Assembly: GCA_029259595.1 (NCBI GenBank)
Contig: JAJDEW010000115.1
Location: 62,001-126,000 of the forward strand
DNA length: 64,000 bases
Direction of reading: 5' to 3'
Origin: Planctomycetota bacterium
GTDB lineage: Bacteria; Planctomycetota; UBA1135; GCA-002686595
Shown: one piece after another, positions 9,246 through 17,156 of the stretch
Numbering within the stretch: position 1 is the first letter of the stretch
How the letters are laid out: the number at the start of each line of letters is the position of its first letter
Position numbers and translations under genes: made by a program
Notes under the pieces: generated by a model
The model's input: only the letters and a program-made list of their open reading frames with translations
Database searches by the model: none
Told to the model about the DNA's origin: nothing

Positions 9246-9842
9246 ATGGTCCTCGCGAGCTTGCCCTTCCTCGACCCGCCCACCGATTGGTTGGCAGTCG
9301 GCATCGTCCTGGCGATCGTCGGGGGTTTTCTGCTCGCGAACTCGATCCTGTTCCGCCATCCGCGGACCCTGGTCGAGGAGCACTTCGGCGAGCGGACCGG
9401 TCGTCTGGCGACGATCCGCGAGTACATCTTCCATCGGGTGCAGGTGCACCTCGGGTTCTTCTTCCTCCTGGTCGGTTTCGGGCTCCAGCTCTACGGGCAC
9501 TGGCGGCCGCTGCCGCCCGAAGCCGTGTCGGAGGCCTTCCCGACGAACTGGATCGGAGCCGTGCTCCTGGCCGTCGTCGGGCTCGAGATCGCGGGCTGGT
9601 TCCTGTCACGCTGGTTGTTTCAGCGGTACGTGCGCGCGTACTTTCTCGAACATCCGCCCTCGCTCGAAACCGACATGCGGCTCGCGCGCGAGCTGGGGGA
9701 GCTCTTCAGCGTGAGCTCGGCCGGCGACGACACGGTCCAGTCCTACCTCGCGAAGATCCGTCACAAGATCGGTCTGCCGGTGGTGCCGGAACGCGGCAAC
9801 CGCCCCTTCGTGCTGGGCGAGCCGGAAGAAGAGTTGGCCTGA
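9246..9842 (+). CDS. membrane protein of unknown function, three helices
   Basis: A protein of about 198 residues with predicted helices at roughly residues 16-33 (AVGIVLAIVGGFLLANSI), 65-82 (FFFLLVGFGLQLYGHW) and 100-120 (WIGAVLLAVVGLEIAGWFL). A soluble, acidic C-terminal tail of about 70 residues follows. The first-loop segment FRHPRTLVEEHFGERTGRL and the tail YVRAYFLEHPPSLETDMRLARELGEL look conserved in character, but I do not know a family. It is divergent from gatC, sharing a 112-base intergenic region. Its stop (TGA, 9840-9842) is immediately followed by sequence resembling the left end of the dispersed intergenic repeat described elsewhere in this window. Confidence 0.75.
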   Translation: MVLASLPFLDPPTDWLAVGIVLAIVGGFLLANSILFRHPRTLVEEHFGERTGRLATIREYIFHRVQVHLGFFFLLVGFGLQLYGHWRPLPPEAVSEAFPTNWIGAVLLAVVGLEIAGWFLSRWLFQRYVRAYFLEHPPSLETDMRLARELGELFSVSSAGDDTVQSYLAKIRHKIGLPVVPERGNRPFVLGEPEEELA

Positions 9843-9875
9843 GGGCCCGTCGCAAAGGGTCATCCGGCGCCCCCG
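9839..9875 (+). repeat. possible left-end fragment of the CTAG-bounded repeat family
   Basis: Directly at the stop of the preceding gene the sequence starts with CTGA and reaches TCATCCGGCGC at 9860-9870. The intact element at 37287 has the same 11-mer starting 19 bases from its CTAG edge; here the distance is 21 bases. No matching right end is obvious, so this could be a truncated copy or chance. Confidence 0.35.
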
Positions 9876-9970
9876 CGGCAACCGACGCCCGAGCTCGACG
9901 AACTCGGCAACTCGCTGAATAAGCCAAGAGAACGACGGTGACGTTTTCGGACGGGTGAGGTCCAGACCTC

Positions 9971-10762
9971 ATGCACCGCTGCTGGCTTTCCGTGGCGCGC
10001 TTCCTGCGCGAATGGAACGGGGCCCTATTCCCCGAGCGCTGTCTGGTCTGCGGGGCTGGGCGCAGCGCGATCTGCGGCGAACATGCGATCGTCAGCGGGT
10101 GTCCGGGCCGCCGCTGTCGTCGCTGCGCCGACCGGATCGCGGACGCGCTGCCCGCCGGCTCCCTGTGCGTTCGCTGCCGTCGTTCCTCGCCCGCCTTCCG
10201 TCGCTTGTGGGCCCTGGGCGAGTATCCGGGCGAGGAGCGCTTCGCCGACTGGATCCTGGCCCTGAAGCACGGAGACCGGCGGGACCTCGCGCGACCGCTG
10301 GCCGAGCTCCTGGCGGCCCGCGTGCCGGAGCTCGGCGCCGCGAGCGGGGGGCTGTTCGTGCCGGTACCGAGCCATCCGTTGCGCACGTTGGAGCGCGGCC
10401 ACGATCCGGCCGGGCTGCTCGCGAGCGAGCTGGCTCGCGCCTTGCCTCCGGCGCGCGCTCGGCGCCTTCTGCGACGCGTGCGATGGACGCCACCCCAAGG
10501 CAAGGCGGGTGCGCGTTCACGGCGCGCAAACGTCCGGGGTGCCTTCGCCGTGCGGCGTGGCGCCGCCGGACGTCTCGCCGGACGCGTGGTCTGGCTCGTG
10601 GACGACGTCGTGACCTCGGCGGCGACGGTCGACGCTTGCGCGCGCGAGCTCGTGCGGGCGGGTGCGACGGCCGTCGACGTCGTCTGCATCGGACGTGCTG
10701 CCCGCGCTTCACCCGGGCCGCCGAACCTCGTCGAGGCGGCCGGATTCCCGGGCGGAGCGTGA
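9971..10762 (+). CDS. ComF-family phosphoribosyltransferase-like protein
   Basis: A protein of about 263 residues of the ComF/GntX type. The N-terminus holds a Cys-rich zinc-finger-like region (CLVCGAG, CPGRRCRRC, CVRCRR). The C-terminal half is a type I phosphoribosyltransferase fold with the PRPP-binding loop VVWLVDDVVTSAAT at about residues 204-217. In competent bacteria ComF takes part in DNA uptake, whereas homologues elsewhere have unclear roles. No other competence gene is next to it. larC follows after 53 bases, so the two could be co-transcribed, but I see no functional link. Family assignment is good and the role is unknown. Confidence 0.85.
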   Translation: MHRCWLSVARFLREWNGALFPERCLVCGAGRSAICGEHAIVSGCPGRRCRRCADRIADALPAGSLCVRCRRSSPAFRRLWALGEYPGEERFADWILALKHGDRRDLARPLAELLAARVPELGAASGGLFVPVPSHPLRTLERGHDPAGLLASELARALPPARARRLLRRVRWTPPQGKAGARSRRANVRGAFAVRRGAAGRLAGRVVWLVDDVVTSAATVDACARELVRAGATAVDVVCIGRAARASPGPPNLVEAAGFPGGA

Positions 10763-10815
10763 GTCGTTGGGTGCGCGGCATTGCGCAGGGCGAGGGCCGG
10801 ATCCATGCTCTGCGC

Positions 10816-12102
10816 GTGAAAACGCTCCTGATCGAACCCTTCGGCGGACTCGCCGGGGACATGTTCTTGGCGGCTCTGCTCGATCTGGGTGAGGAGGCCT
10901 TCGGGCTCTCGGAGCTCACGTCCCTGGCGGAAGCGCTCGTTCCCGGGGAGGCGCGCCTCGCCCTGAACACCGTGACACGCGCTTCGCTCACGGCGAGCCA
11001 CCTGGCCGTGACGACGCCCGAGTCGGCGCATCCGCCGCACCGGCACCTGGCCGAGCTCGAAGCACGCATCGAGGGTCTGACGATCGAAGGCTTCGGGGCG
11101 CGTGAGAAGTCCCGCGCGCTCACCGTACTGCGGCGCATCGCGGAGGCCGAAGGCCGTGTGCACGGGATCGCACCGGAGCGCGTCCACTTCCATGAAGTCG
11201 GTGCCGTGGACACGTTGATCGACGTGTGCGGAGCGACCCTGGCGCTGGCGCGACTCGGCGTCGAGCAGGTTTGGTCGAGCGCACCGTACGTCGGCGGCGG
11301 GACGGTCGTGTGCGCCCACGGGACGATGCCCGTGCCGGCTCCCGGAACGGCCGAGCTCTTGCGTGATGTCCCCCAGCGCTTCGGACCGGGAGGCGAGCGC
11401 GTCACGCCGACCGGGGCGGCGCTCTTGGTCGGGTTCGTCGACCGCTTCCTCGAGGAGCAGGCGCCGACGGATTTTTGCGCCCGAGCGCTCGGATACGGAG
11501 CGGGAACGCGCGAGCCGCACGAGGGCCCGCCCAACCTGGTGCGCGTGCAGCTCGGCGATGCGGAAGCGGGGCTCGAGCCGCGAGGCGTGCCGAGCCGTGC
11601 CCACGACGTCGTCTTGATGGAGTTCCAGGTCGACGATGCGACCGGAGAAGAGCTGGGCTTCTTGCGCGAGGCCCTGGAGGGCGCGGGCGCGCTCGACGTT
11701 TGGACCAGCGCTTGCCAGATGAAGAAGGGGCGGCCTGGCGTGGTCGTTGCCTTTCTCGCGCGCCCGCAAACGAAGGAGGCTCTGCTCGAGGTGGCCTTCG
11801 CGCACAGCTCCACGCTGGGCATCCGCTGCACGGGCGTCGAGCGACGGGAGCTTCCGCGGCACGAGCTCGAGGTCGAGCTCGAGGGGGAGCGCGTGAGGGT
11901 CAAGGTCAGCGAGCGGGGAGGCGTACGCGAGCTCTCGCCGGAGTACGAGGATCTGGCCCGCGTGGCGCGCTCCAGCGGTCGTTCGATCCGCGCTCTGGCG
12001 GAACAGGCCCGCGAGCTCGCTCGGAGTGCTCGGAGTGCACCGGGGCGCGCTGGCGGCAGCGCCGCGTCTCGCAGCGCGCTCGACCGCCGCAGCTCTGGGT
12101 AG
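10816..12102 (+). CDS. larC: nickel-pincer cofactor biosynthesis protein LarC
   Basis: A LarC (DUF111) protein of about 428 residues. LarC inserts nickel into the pyridinium-dithiocarboxylate precursor in a CTP-dependent step, giving the nickel-pincer nucleotide of lactate racemase and related enzymes. The family N-terminus appears as KTLLIEPFGGLAGDMFLAAL. Also present are ERVHFHEVGAVDTLID, VVCAHGTMPVPAPGTAELL and the VTPTGAALL segment. GTG at 10816 was chosen because it places the conserved N-terminus at residue 1. An upstream GTG at 10759 would overlap the previous stop but adds an atypical extension. larB, larE and larA are not in this window. The stop TAG at 12100-12102 precedes a gene-free stretch with repeat elements. 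Confidence 0.9.
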   Translation: MKTLLIEPFGGLAGDMFLAALLDLGEEAFGLSELTSLAEALVPGEARLALNTVTRASLTASHLAVTTPESAHPPHRHLAELEARIEGLTIEGFGAREKSRALTVLRRIAEAEGRVHGIAPERVHFHEVGAVDTLIDVCGATLALARLGVEQVWSSAPYVGGGTVVCAHGTMPVPAPGTAELLRDVPQRFGPGGERVTPTGAALLVGFVDRFLEEQAPTDFCARALGYGAGTREPHEGPPNLVRVQLGDAEAGLEPRGVPSRAHDVVLMEFQVDDATGEELGFLREALEGAGALDVWTSACQMKKGRPGVVVAFLARPQTKEALLEVAFAHSSTLGIRCTGVERRELPRHELEVELEGERVRVKVSERGGVRELSPEYEDLARVARSSGRSIRALAEQARELARSARSAPGRAGGSAASRSALDRRSSG

Positions 12103-12324
12103 AGGGCCTGGAACGAAAGAAAGGGGAGGTGCTCCCCGGGCCCGTCGGCCCGAGGAGTCCTCCCGGAGGCCGCCGCGCCACGGCTCGTTTTCGTGCCGGA
12201 GGCGCGGAGCCGGACCGCCATCGAGGGGGGGGCTCGGCGGTCCGCGGCAGAAGTTCGCTCGACGCGACCTTCCACCGCACGAAATCTATCCTGGGCGTCA
12301 GGGGCAGGCGCGACGAACTGGCTC

Positions 12325-12558
12325 CTAGCCCGAGCCGGACGTCCTTCGGCCCCTCGGCGAGCGTCCGCAAGGCGGATTCGGACCCGGAGAATCGCGCCGA
12401 ATCCGCCGGTTCGCCCGCGTTCCTGCACACGACCGGGCCCTGCGGCCACCCGAGCTTGGCCTTTGCAGGAGTGTTCGAAGGCAGGAAGGCTCCCGGCCGT
12501 CGCCCGTGACGGGTTCGAATCCGACCGTGCGCTGGAGCCCGGTCGGGGCCAGGGCTAG
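12325..12558 (+). repeat. CTAG-bounded intergenic inverted-repeat element (12 kb copy)
   Basis: This lies in the 514-base gene-free stretch 12103-12616. It is bounded by CTAG at 12325-12328 and 12555-12558, with similar ends (CTAGCCCGAGCCGG and, on the other strand, CTAGCCCTGGCCCC). An inner block of about 56 bases around 12393-12448 matches the element at 37287-37452 at about 70% by eye, including a small stem CGAATC/GGTTCG that corresponds to CGAATCG/CGATTCG there. The bases left of 12325 end in GGCTCCTAG, another typical element edge, so a second diverged copy may fill 12100-12328. Nothing else is recognisable in the stretch. Confidence 0.55.
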
Positions 12559-12616
12559 GATCAGGTCGCGGGCCCGGGAGGCAGGCTTCACGGGTCGGAC
12601 CACAGGCAGAGCACCG

Positions 12617-13858
12617 ATGAGGACGACACACGTGGCGGGCAAGACGACGAGATTGGCGGGCTGGTTGGCAGGGACGCTCTTGGCGTGCAGTGCGGGCGCG
12701 GGGGCCGCGCAGGCGGCAACGCTCGCGGTGAGTGTGACTTCGCCGCAGGAAGGCCCCTTGCGCTATGCCCGCGTGGGCGGGAAAGCGAGCGTGAAGAACC
12801 TCGCGAGCGACAACGGCGTCGAGCTGCTCCGTCCCGAGGAGGGCGGCCTCGTGGCGGTCTATCGCGAGCTCCCCGACTGGCTCGAGGTCGAGGTGCCGGG
12901 CGGCTACGCGGTCTGGGTCTACGGCAAGTACCTGGCCGAGACGAACGAGGCGGACATCCTCGAAGTCACCCGCAACGCCGTCAACATGCGCCCGCTCCCG
13001 AAGAGCGACGTGAACAGCTTTCCCTTGCCGCAGCGCTTGCACGCGGGCGATCGGGTGCGCCTGATCCAGAAGATGGAAGCGGACAAGGCGCTGCAGGAGA
13101 CCTGGGTGCGGATCTGGTCTCCGCCCGGCGTCTGTGCCTACCTGCGGGCGGCGCAAACGACGCCGCTGGCCGCAGAGGCGGACGGCGCGGCGTTGTGGAA
13201 GGAAGCCTGCCGTGACCTCGGCGGACGCCGTCCGCCGACGCAGAACATGCCGAAGTCCGGTTCGGTCGGTGGATCCGCGGTCGAGGCCAGCGCGGTCCGC
13301 GAGGCGGAGGCCAAGGAGGCCGGTTCCCCGACTGCGGTGCGCGCGCAGCTCGAAGAGGCGCGCGTGCTCCTGGATCGGGAGATCGCGCGACCCAAGCCCG
13401 AGTTCGGCGGCGTGCGCAAGGCGCTCGAGGCGTTGCTGCAGAAGGAGTCGACCGGCCCCGTGGCGATCGAGGCCCGCCACCAGCTCGAACTCGTCGCCTT
13501 CCACGAGGAGGCCGCGCGGCTGCGGAGCGAACTCGAGCGCGCGAAGAACTCGAGCGGTGGTGTGATCGCCGAGAAGCGCGCTGAGATCCTCGAAAGGAGT
13601 CGCGCCAAGGATCCCTTCGGGCACGTCTTCGCCTCGCGTGGAGTGCTGGTACGCAAGGTCACGACGGACGGCACGCCGCACTACTTCCTGCGCTTCGCGG
13701 GTGCGACACAGTGCGAGGTGGTCTGCCCCGGTGGGCGCTATGACTTCGACGTCTTTGCTGGCTACGAGGTCGGCGTCCAGGGCAAGGAACTCGGCCAGCA
13801 CGACGGTGAAGCCCCGTTGTTCGAAGTGGCGCGGCTCGAAGTCCTCGCGCGTCGCTGA
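12617..13858 (+). CDS. secreted SH3-like domain protein
   Basis: A protein of about 413 residues with a signal peptide that ends near AGAGAAQA. An SH3b-like region spans residues 35-110: ASVKNLASDNGVELLRPEEG, then LPDWLEVEVPGGYAVWVYGK, a pattern seen in bacterial SH3 domains that bind envelope polymers. A second similar stretch follows (VNMRPLPKSDVNSFPLPQRL to TWVRIWSPPGVCAYLRA, about residues 115-180). The middle is helical and charged (about 230-330), and a small beta-rich C-terminal domain carries a Cys pair (QCEVVCPGG). A periplasmic role at the cell wall is plausible but unproven. The start ATG at 12617 gives the signal peptide; the longer frame from 12506 does not. Confidence 0.7.
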   Translation: MRTTHVAGKTTRLAGWLAGTLLACSAGAGAAQAATLAVSVTSPQEGPLRYARVGGKASVKNLASDNGVELLRPEEGGLVAVYRELPDWLEVEVPGGYAVWVYGKYLAETNEADILEVTRNAVNMRPLPKSDVNSFPLPQRLHAGDRVRLIQKMEADKALQETWVRIWSPPGVCAYLRAAQTTPLAAEADGAALWKEACRDLGGRRPPTQNMPKSGSVGGSAVEASAVREAEAKEAGSPTAVRAQLEEARVLLDREIARPKPEFGGVRKALEALLQKESTGPVAIEARHQLELVAFHEEAARLRSELERAKNSSGGVIAEKRAEILERSRAKDPFGHVFASRGVLVRKVTTDGTPHYFLRFAGATQCEVVCPGGRYDFDVFAGYEVGVQGKELGQHDGEAPLFEVARLEVLARR

Positions 13859-13875
13859 TCGCGCCGGAGAGTTTC

Positions 13876-14028
13876 ATGTCCTGGCTCGGACGAATCCTCA
13901 ACTTCTTCCGGGGACTCGTTCCGCGCACGCGTCCGCTCTGCGACACGTGCCGCTATGACTACGGCAACGTTTGCAAGCGGCCCGAGCGTCCGAACGCGAT
14001 GCGCTGTCCGGACTACAAGTTGAAGTGA
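13876..14028 (+). CDS. 50-residue four-cysteine protein
   Basis: A very short gene, 17 bases after the SH3-like gene. It begins with the amphipathic or membrane-associating MSWLGRILNFFRGLVP and continues into a compact Cys motif, CDTCRYDYGNVCKRPERP, ending in MRCPDYKLK. The four Cys (C-x2-C-x7-C-x12-C) could bind zinc or an iron-sulfur cluster. The codon use matches the neighbours and the frame is open exactly from ATG to TGA. I do not recognise a named family, although short CPDY-ending Cys proteins are common as uncharacterised ORFs. It may share a transcript with the upstream gene. It would easily be missed by length cut-offs. Confidence 0.6.
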   Translation: MSWLGRILNFFRGLVPRTRPLCDTCRYDYGNVCKRPERPNAMRCPDYKLK

Positions 14029-14035
14029 AGCGGCG

Positions 14036-14099
14036 CGGCCTGCCTTGGCGAACCTGCGCGACGACAGCGCGCCGGATGCTTGCTTCTGCGGGCTCCTAG
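14036..14099 (-). repeat. end of a CTAG-bounded repeat at the tgt stop codon
   Basis: Read on the minus strand, the sequence leaving tgt starts CTAGGAGCC at 14099. It then contains CATCCGGCGCGCTG, 14 bases identical to the left part of the element at 37287. The TAG of CTAG is the tgt stop codon. Only one half of the element is recognisable before the Cys-rich gene is reached. Confidence 0.55.
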
Positions 14100-15244
14100 G
14101 CCGGGACGTCGCCGCGCACCGGATCCATCTCCTCCACCTCCGCTCGCCAGGCTTCGAAGCGGTCGGCGAGGATCGCGGCGCGCGTCTGTTCCATCAGCAT
14201 GTGGAAGAAGCGCAGGTTGTGGAGCGTGAGCAGGATGGCGGCCAGCATCTCCCCTGCCTTCGCCAGATGGCGCAAGTAGCCCTTCGAATAGCCGCTGCAG
14301 GTCGGGCAGTCGCAGGAGGGGTCGAGCGGTGAGTCGTCGCGCGCCCAGATCCGGTTGCGCAAGTTGATGCGGCCGCGCGATGTGAAGGCCTGGTGGGTGC
14401 GTCCGTGACGCGTGGGCGTCACGCAGTCGAACATGTCGATGCCGAGCGCGATCGCGGCCAAGAAGTCGCGTGGAAGCCCCACACCCATCAGGTAGCGCGG
14501 CCGATCCTCGGGCAGGAGAGGGGTGGCGGCCGCGACCGCGCGTTGCATCGTGCGCTGGTCCTCGCCGACGCTGACGCCGCCCACCGCGTAGCCGGGCAGG
14601 TCATGGGTCAACACGGCCTCGACGGAGCGCTTGCGCAGCTCGGGAAAGCCGCCCCCTTGAACGATGCCAAAGAGCGCGTGGCCGTCGCTCTCGCCTCCCT
14701 GCTCGCGCCAGCGCCGTACGCACCGTTCGAGCCAGCGATGCGTGCGCTCCGTCGCCGCCTGAACCTCGGACTCCGCGCTCGGATCGGCGGGGCAGTGGTC
14801 GAAGGCCATCAGGACATCGGGTCCGAGGGCCAATTGGATGTCGACGACCGACTCGGGCGTGAGACGAATCGGGGTGCCGTCGACGATCGACTTGACGGTG
14901 GCGCCGCCCTCGTCGATGGACGTCACCTCGCGCAGGGAGAAGAGCTGATAGCCGCCCGAGTCGGTGAGGATCGGGCCGTTCCAACCCATGAAGGCGTGCA
15001 GGCCCCCGAGCTCGCGCACCGTCTCGTGCCCCGGTCGCAGGTGCAGGTGGTAGGTGTTCGCGAGCACGACCCGCGTTCCGACCCGCGCGAGGTCCTCGGC
15101 ATGGATCCCCTTCACCGAGCCGCGCGTGCCTACCGGCATGAAGAAGGGCGTCGGGACGTCGCCGTGGGGGGTGCGGAAGACGCCGGCGCGGGCTTGGCAC
15201 TCCCGGCTCCTCGCTTCGAGGCGGAAACCGAAGGGGGAGGCCAT
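14096..15244 (-). CDS. tgt: tRNA-guanine transglycosylase
   Basis: Exchanges guanine-34 for preQ1 in tRNAs with GUN anticodons, a step in queuosine synthesis. About 382 residues, the normal family length. TPFFMPVGTRGSVKG, the catalytic-region segment LTDSGGYQLFSL, the nucleophile segment FDCVTPTRHGRTHQAFT, and the zinc site CDCPTCSGYSKGYLRHL followed by TLHN are all present. The start MASPFG at 15244 lies 3 bases after the ruvB stop, so ruvB-tgt form an operon. The stop TAG is part of the CTAG edge of an intergenic repeat, which may have fixed the exact C-terminus. Confidence 0.97.
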   Translation of the reverse strand: MASPFGFRLEARSRECQARAGVFRTPHGDVPTPFFMPVGTRGSVKGIHAEDLARVGTRVVLANTYHLHLRPGHETVRELGGLHAFMGWNGPILTDSGGYQLFSLREVTSIDEGGATVKSIVDGTPIRLTPESVVDIQLALGPDVLMAFDHCPADPSAESEVQAATERTHRWLERCVRRWREQGGESDGHALFGIVQGGGFPELRKRSVEAVLTHDLPGYAVGGVSVGEDQRTMQRAVAAATPLLPEDRPRYLMGVGLPRDFLAAIALGIDMFDCVTPTRHGRTHQAFTSRGRINLRNRIWARDDSPLDPSCDCPTCSGYSKGYLRHLAKAGEMLAAILLTLHNLRFFHMLMEQTRAAILADRFEAWRAEVEEMDPVRGDVPA

Positions 15245-15247
15245 CGC

Positions 15248-16363
15248 TCAGTCGAAGAGGTCCGGGATCGCGCCGGGTCCGGTTTCGTCCGGGGGAAGTC
15301 CCAGGGCGCGTCGTCCGTTGCGCGTGAGGACCCGACCACGGGCCGTCTTCTGCAGCAGGCCGCTGCGCAGGAGGTGGGGTTCGACCACGTCCTCGATCGT
15401 GTCCTCGGCTTCGTCCAGGCTCGCCGCCAAGGTCTTCAGGCCGATCGGTTCGCCACGCGCGTCCGCCAGGATGTTCAGGAGCCGACGGTCGATGTCCTCG
15501 AGCCCACGCTCGTCGACGCCGATCCGAGCCAGCGCGTCGGAAGCGACCTCGGTGTCGATCCGCTCGAGCTTCTTGACCTGGGCCAGGTCGCGAACGCGCC
15601 GCAGGAAGCGGTTCGCGACGCGGGGTGTTCCGCGGCTGCGGCCCGCGATGAGTTGCGCGGCGGCAGGGTCGAGCTCGACCTCGAGGATGCTGGCCGAGCG
15701 CAGGAGGATCGTCGCGAGCTCGTCATCGGGATAGGGGACGAGGCGTTCCAGCAAGCCGAAGCGCCCGCGGAACGCGGCGCTCAAGAGGCCCTCGCGCGTC
15801 GTCGCACCGACCAACGTGAAGGGCGCCAGGGTCAGCGGCAGGATGCGCGCGTTGGGGCCTTGGTCGAGCGTGAAATCCACGCTGAAGTCCTCCATCGCGG
15901 TGTAGAGGAACTCCTCGACCGAGGGTGGAATGCGGTGAACCTCGTCGATGAAGAACAGGTCGCCGCGCGAGAGCTGGGTCAGGATGCCGACGAGGTCGCG
16001 GGGGCGTTCCAGCGCGGGCCCGGAGGTGGCGTGCACTTGGGTGCCGAGCTCGGCACCGATGATGCGGGCCAGGGACGTCTTGCCCAATCCGGGCGGTCCG
16101 GAGAGCAGCACGTGGTCGAGCGACTCGCCGCGTGCGCGGGCGGCCTCCAGGGCGATGCGGAGGTTGCTGACGACGCGGGACTGGCCCACGAACTCCGAGA
16201 AGAGCCGCGGGCGCAGGACGTTCTCGAAGTCCTGCTCGCGCCCCTGCGCGACCGGGCGCGTCCACTGCGTGGCGTCGCTGTCCGGGAGCCCGCCCGGATC
16301 GGGGGGGGCGAAGGCGTCGGGATTCTCGATCCGGTCCGAGGGGGCCCTGTCGTTTCGAACCAT
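15248..16363 (-). CDS. ruvB: Holliday junction branch-migration helicase RuvB
   Basis: The AAA+ motor that drives branch migration with RuvA during recombinational repair. About 371 residues, with a short extra N-terminal extension of about 30 residues before LRPRLFSEFVGQ. Walker A is SGPPGLGKTSLA, Walker B is LFFIDEVHR, sensor 1 is GATTREGLL, and the C-terminal winged helix holds EPHLLRSGLLQKTARGRVLT. The ATG at 16363 gives near-family length; frames further upstream are low-complexity Pro/Arg translations. A TATCCT hexamer about 28 bases upstream on the minus strand is a possible -10 element. ruvA and ruvC are not in the window. Confidence 0.96.
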   Translation of the reverse strand: MVRNDRAPSDRIENPDAFAPPDPGGLPDSDATQWTRPVAQGREQDFENVLRPRLFSEFVGQSRVVSNLRIALEAARARGESLDHVLLSGPPGLGKTSLARIIGAELGTQVHATSGPALERPRDLVGILTQLSRGDLFFIDEVHRIPPSVEEFLYTAMEDFSVDFTLDQGPNARILPLTLAPFTLVGATTREGLLSAAFRGRFGLLERLVPYPDDELATILLRSASILEVELDPAAAQLIAGRSRGTPRVANRFLRRVRDLAQVKKLERIDTEVASDALARIGVDERGLEDIDRRLLNILADARGEPIGLKTLAASLDEAEDTIEDVVEPHLLRSGLLQKTARGRVLTRNGRRALGLPPDETGPGAIPDLFD

Positions 16364-17156
16364 GGTGCGGTGCGCGGCTGCGGCTGTGGGAGGATAGCGC
16401 AGGGCCGGTCGGTCTCCTACGGCGGAGCCGCGTCGAGAGCTCGACGGGGAGCGAGGCTCGCAGGGTCGGGGTCGGCGGGGGGCGAGCCGGTCGGGACCCC
16501 AGGCCGACACGGGTGGGGGATCCGATCGCCTAGCCGACCGGCTCGACCTCGCGCCCGACGCCGGCTCGGCGCGGATGGTGGCCGGGGGAGAGGCTTGGTC
16601 TTCGGGCTGAGGGAGAACTCCTCGGGCTGGCGCCCCGGCGAGAATTCCGCCCGCCCCGGCCCGCGGCTTGCCGAAGATCGCGCTCCCCGGGAGGCGTTCA
16701 CCCATCCCGGGAATTCGGGTGTCGACACCCGGCGAGGGGACAGGCCGCCTGCGCTTGACACCTCACGGGGGGCTGCCCACACTGGCGGCCCTCCGGAATC
16801 GGGTTCCGGGCGCTTCCGCACCCTGTGCGCGGTCGCGCACCCCTGCGGGCCGCGAGCACATCTGCTCGATGTGACCGGGCGGGGGCGCTCGACGTGCGTT
16901 GGCAGGGGAGTCGAGCCGGATGTGCCGGGAATGCGTAACCCGTTGCTCAGGACCGAATAAGAGGGTGAGAGGCACGCTGTCGTGGACGTCGTCCAGCGGC
17001 TCGGCACGTGTCTTGAACCAAGAAAGCCACCACGGGATCCGGATCGGTTCCCGAACCTCCGTTCCCTCGGTGCCCCTTCTCCGCTGCCTCCCGTTGAATC
17101 GCTCCTCCCTCGCGCGCACCGAACGGTTTCGAACCCCTGACTCAGGCCCTTCCCCC
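16364..17156. other. gene-free stretch upstream of the tandem lipoproteins
   Basis: About 790 bases between the divergent ruvB and the first large lipoprotein gene. I find no credible coding frame. It contains a perfect 16-base palindrome (CGGGTGTC/GACACCCG) at 16716-16731 and, 23 bases further on, a good -35 hexamer TTGACA at 16754-16759 but no convincing -10. A CTAG at about 16532 could mark another diverged repeat. The length could accommodate a small RNA or a long 5' leader, but nothing specific supports either. Confidence 0.4.

Noticed and set aside
12508-12530. tRNA T-loop-like sequence GGGTTCGAATCC
   Set aside because: The loop fits, but the flanking 5-bp stem has mismatches and no anticodon or D arm, or acceptor stem, can be built around it.
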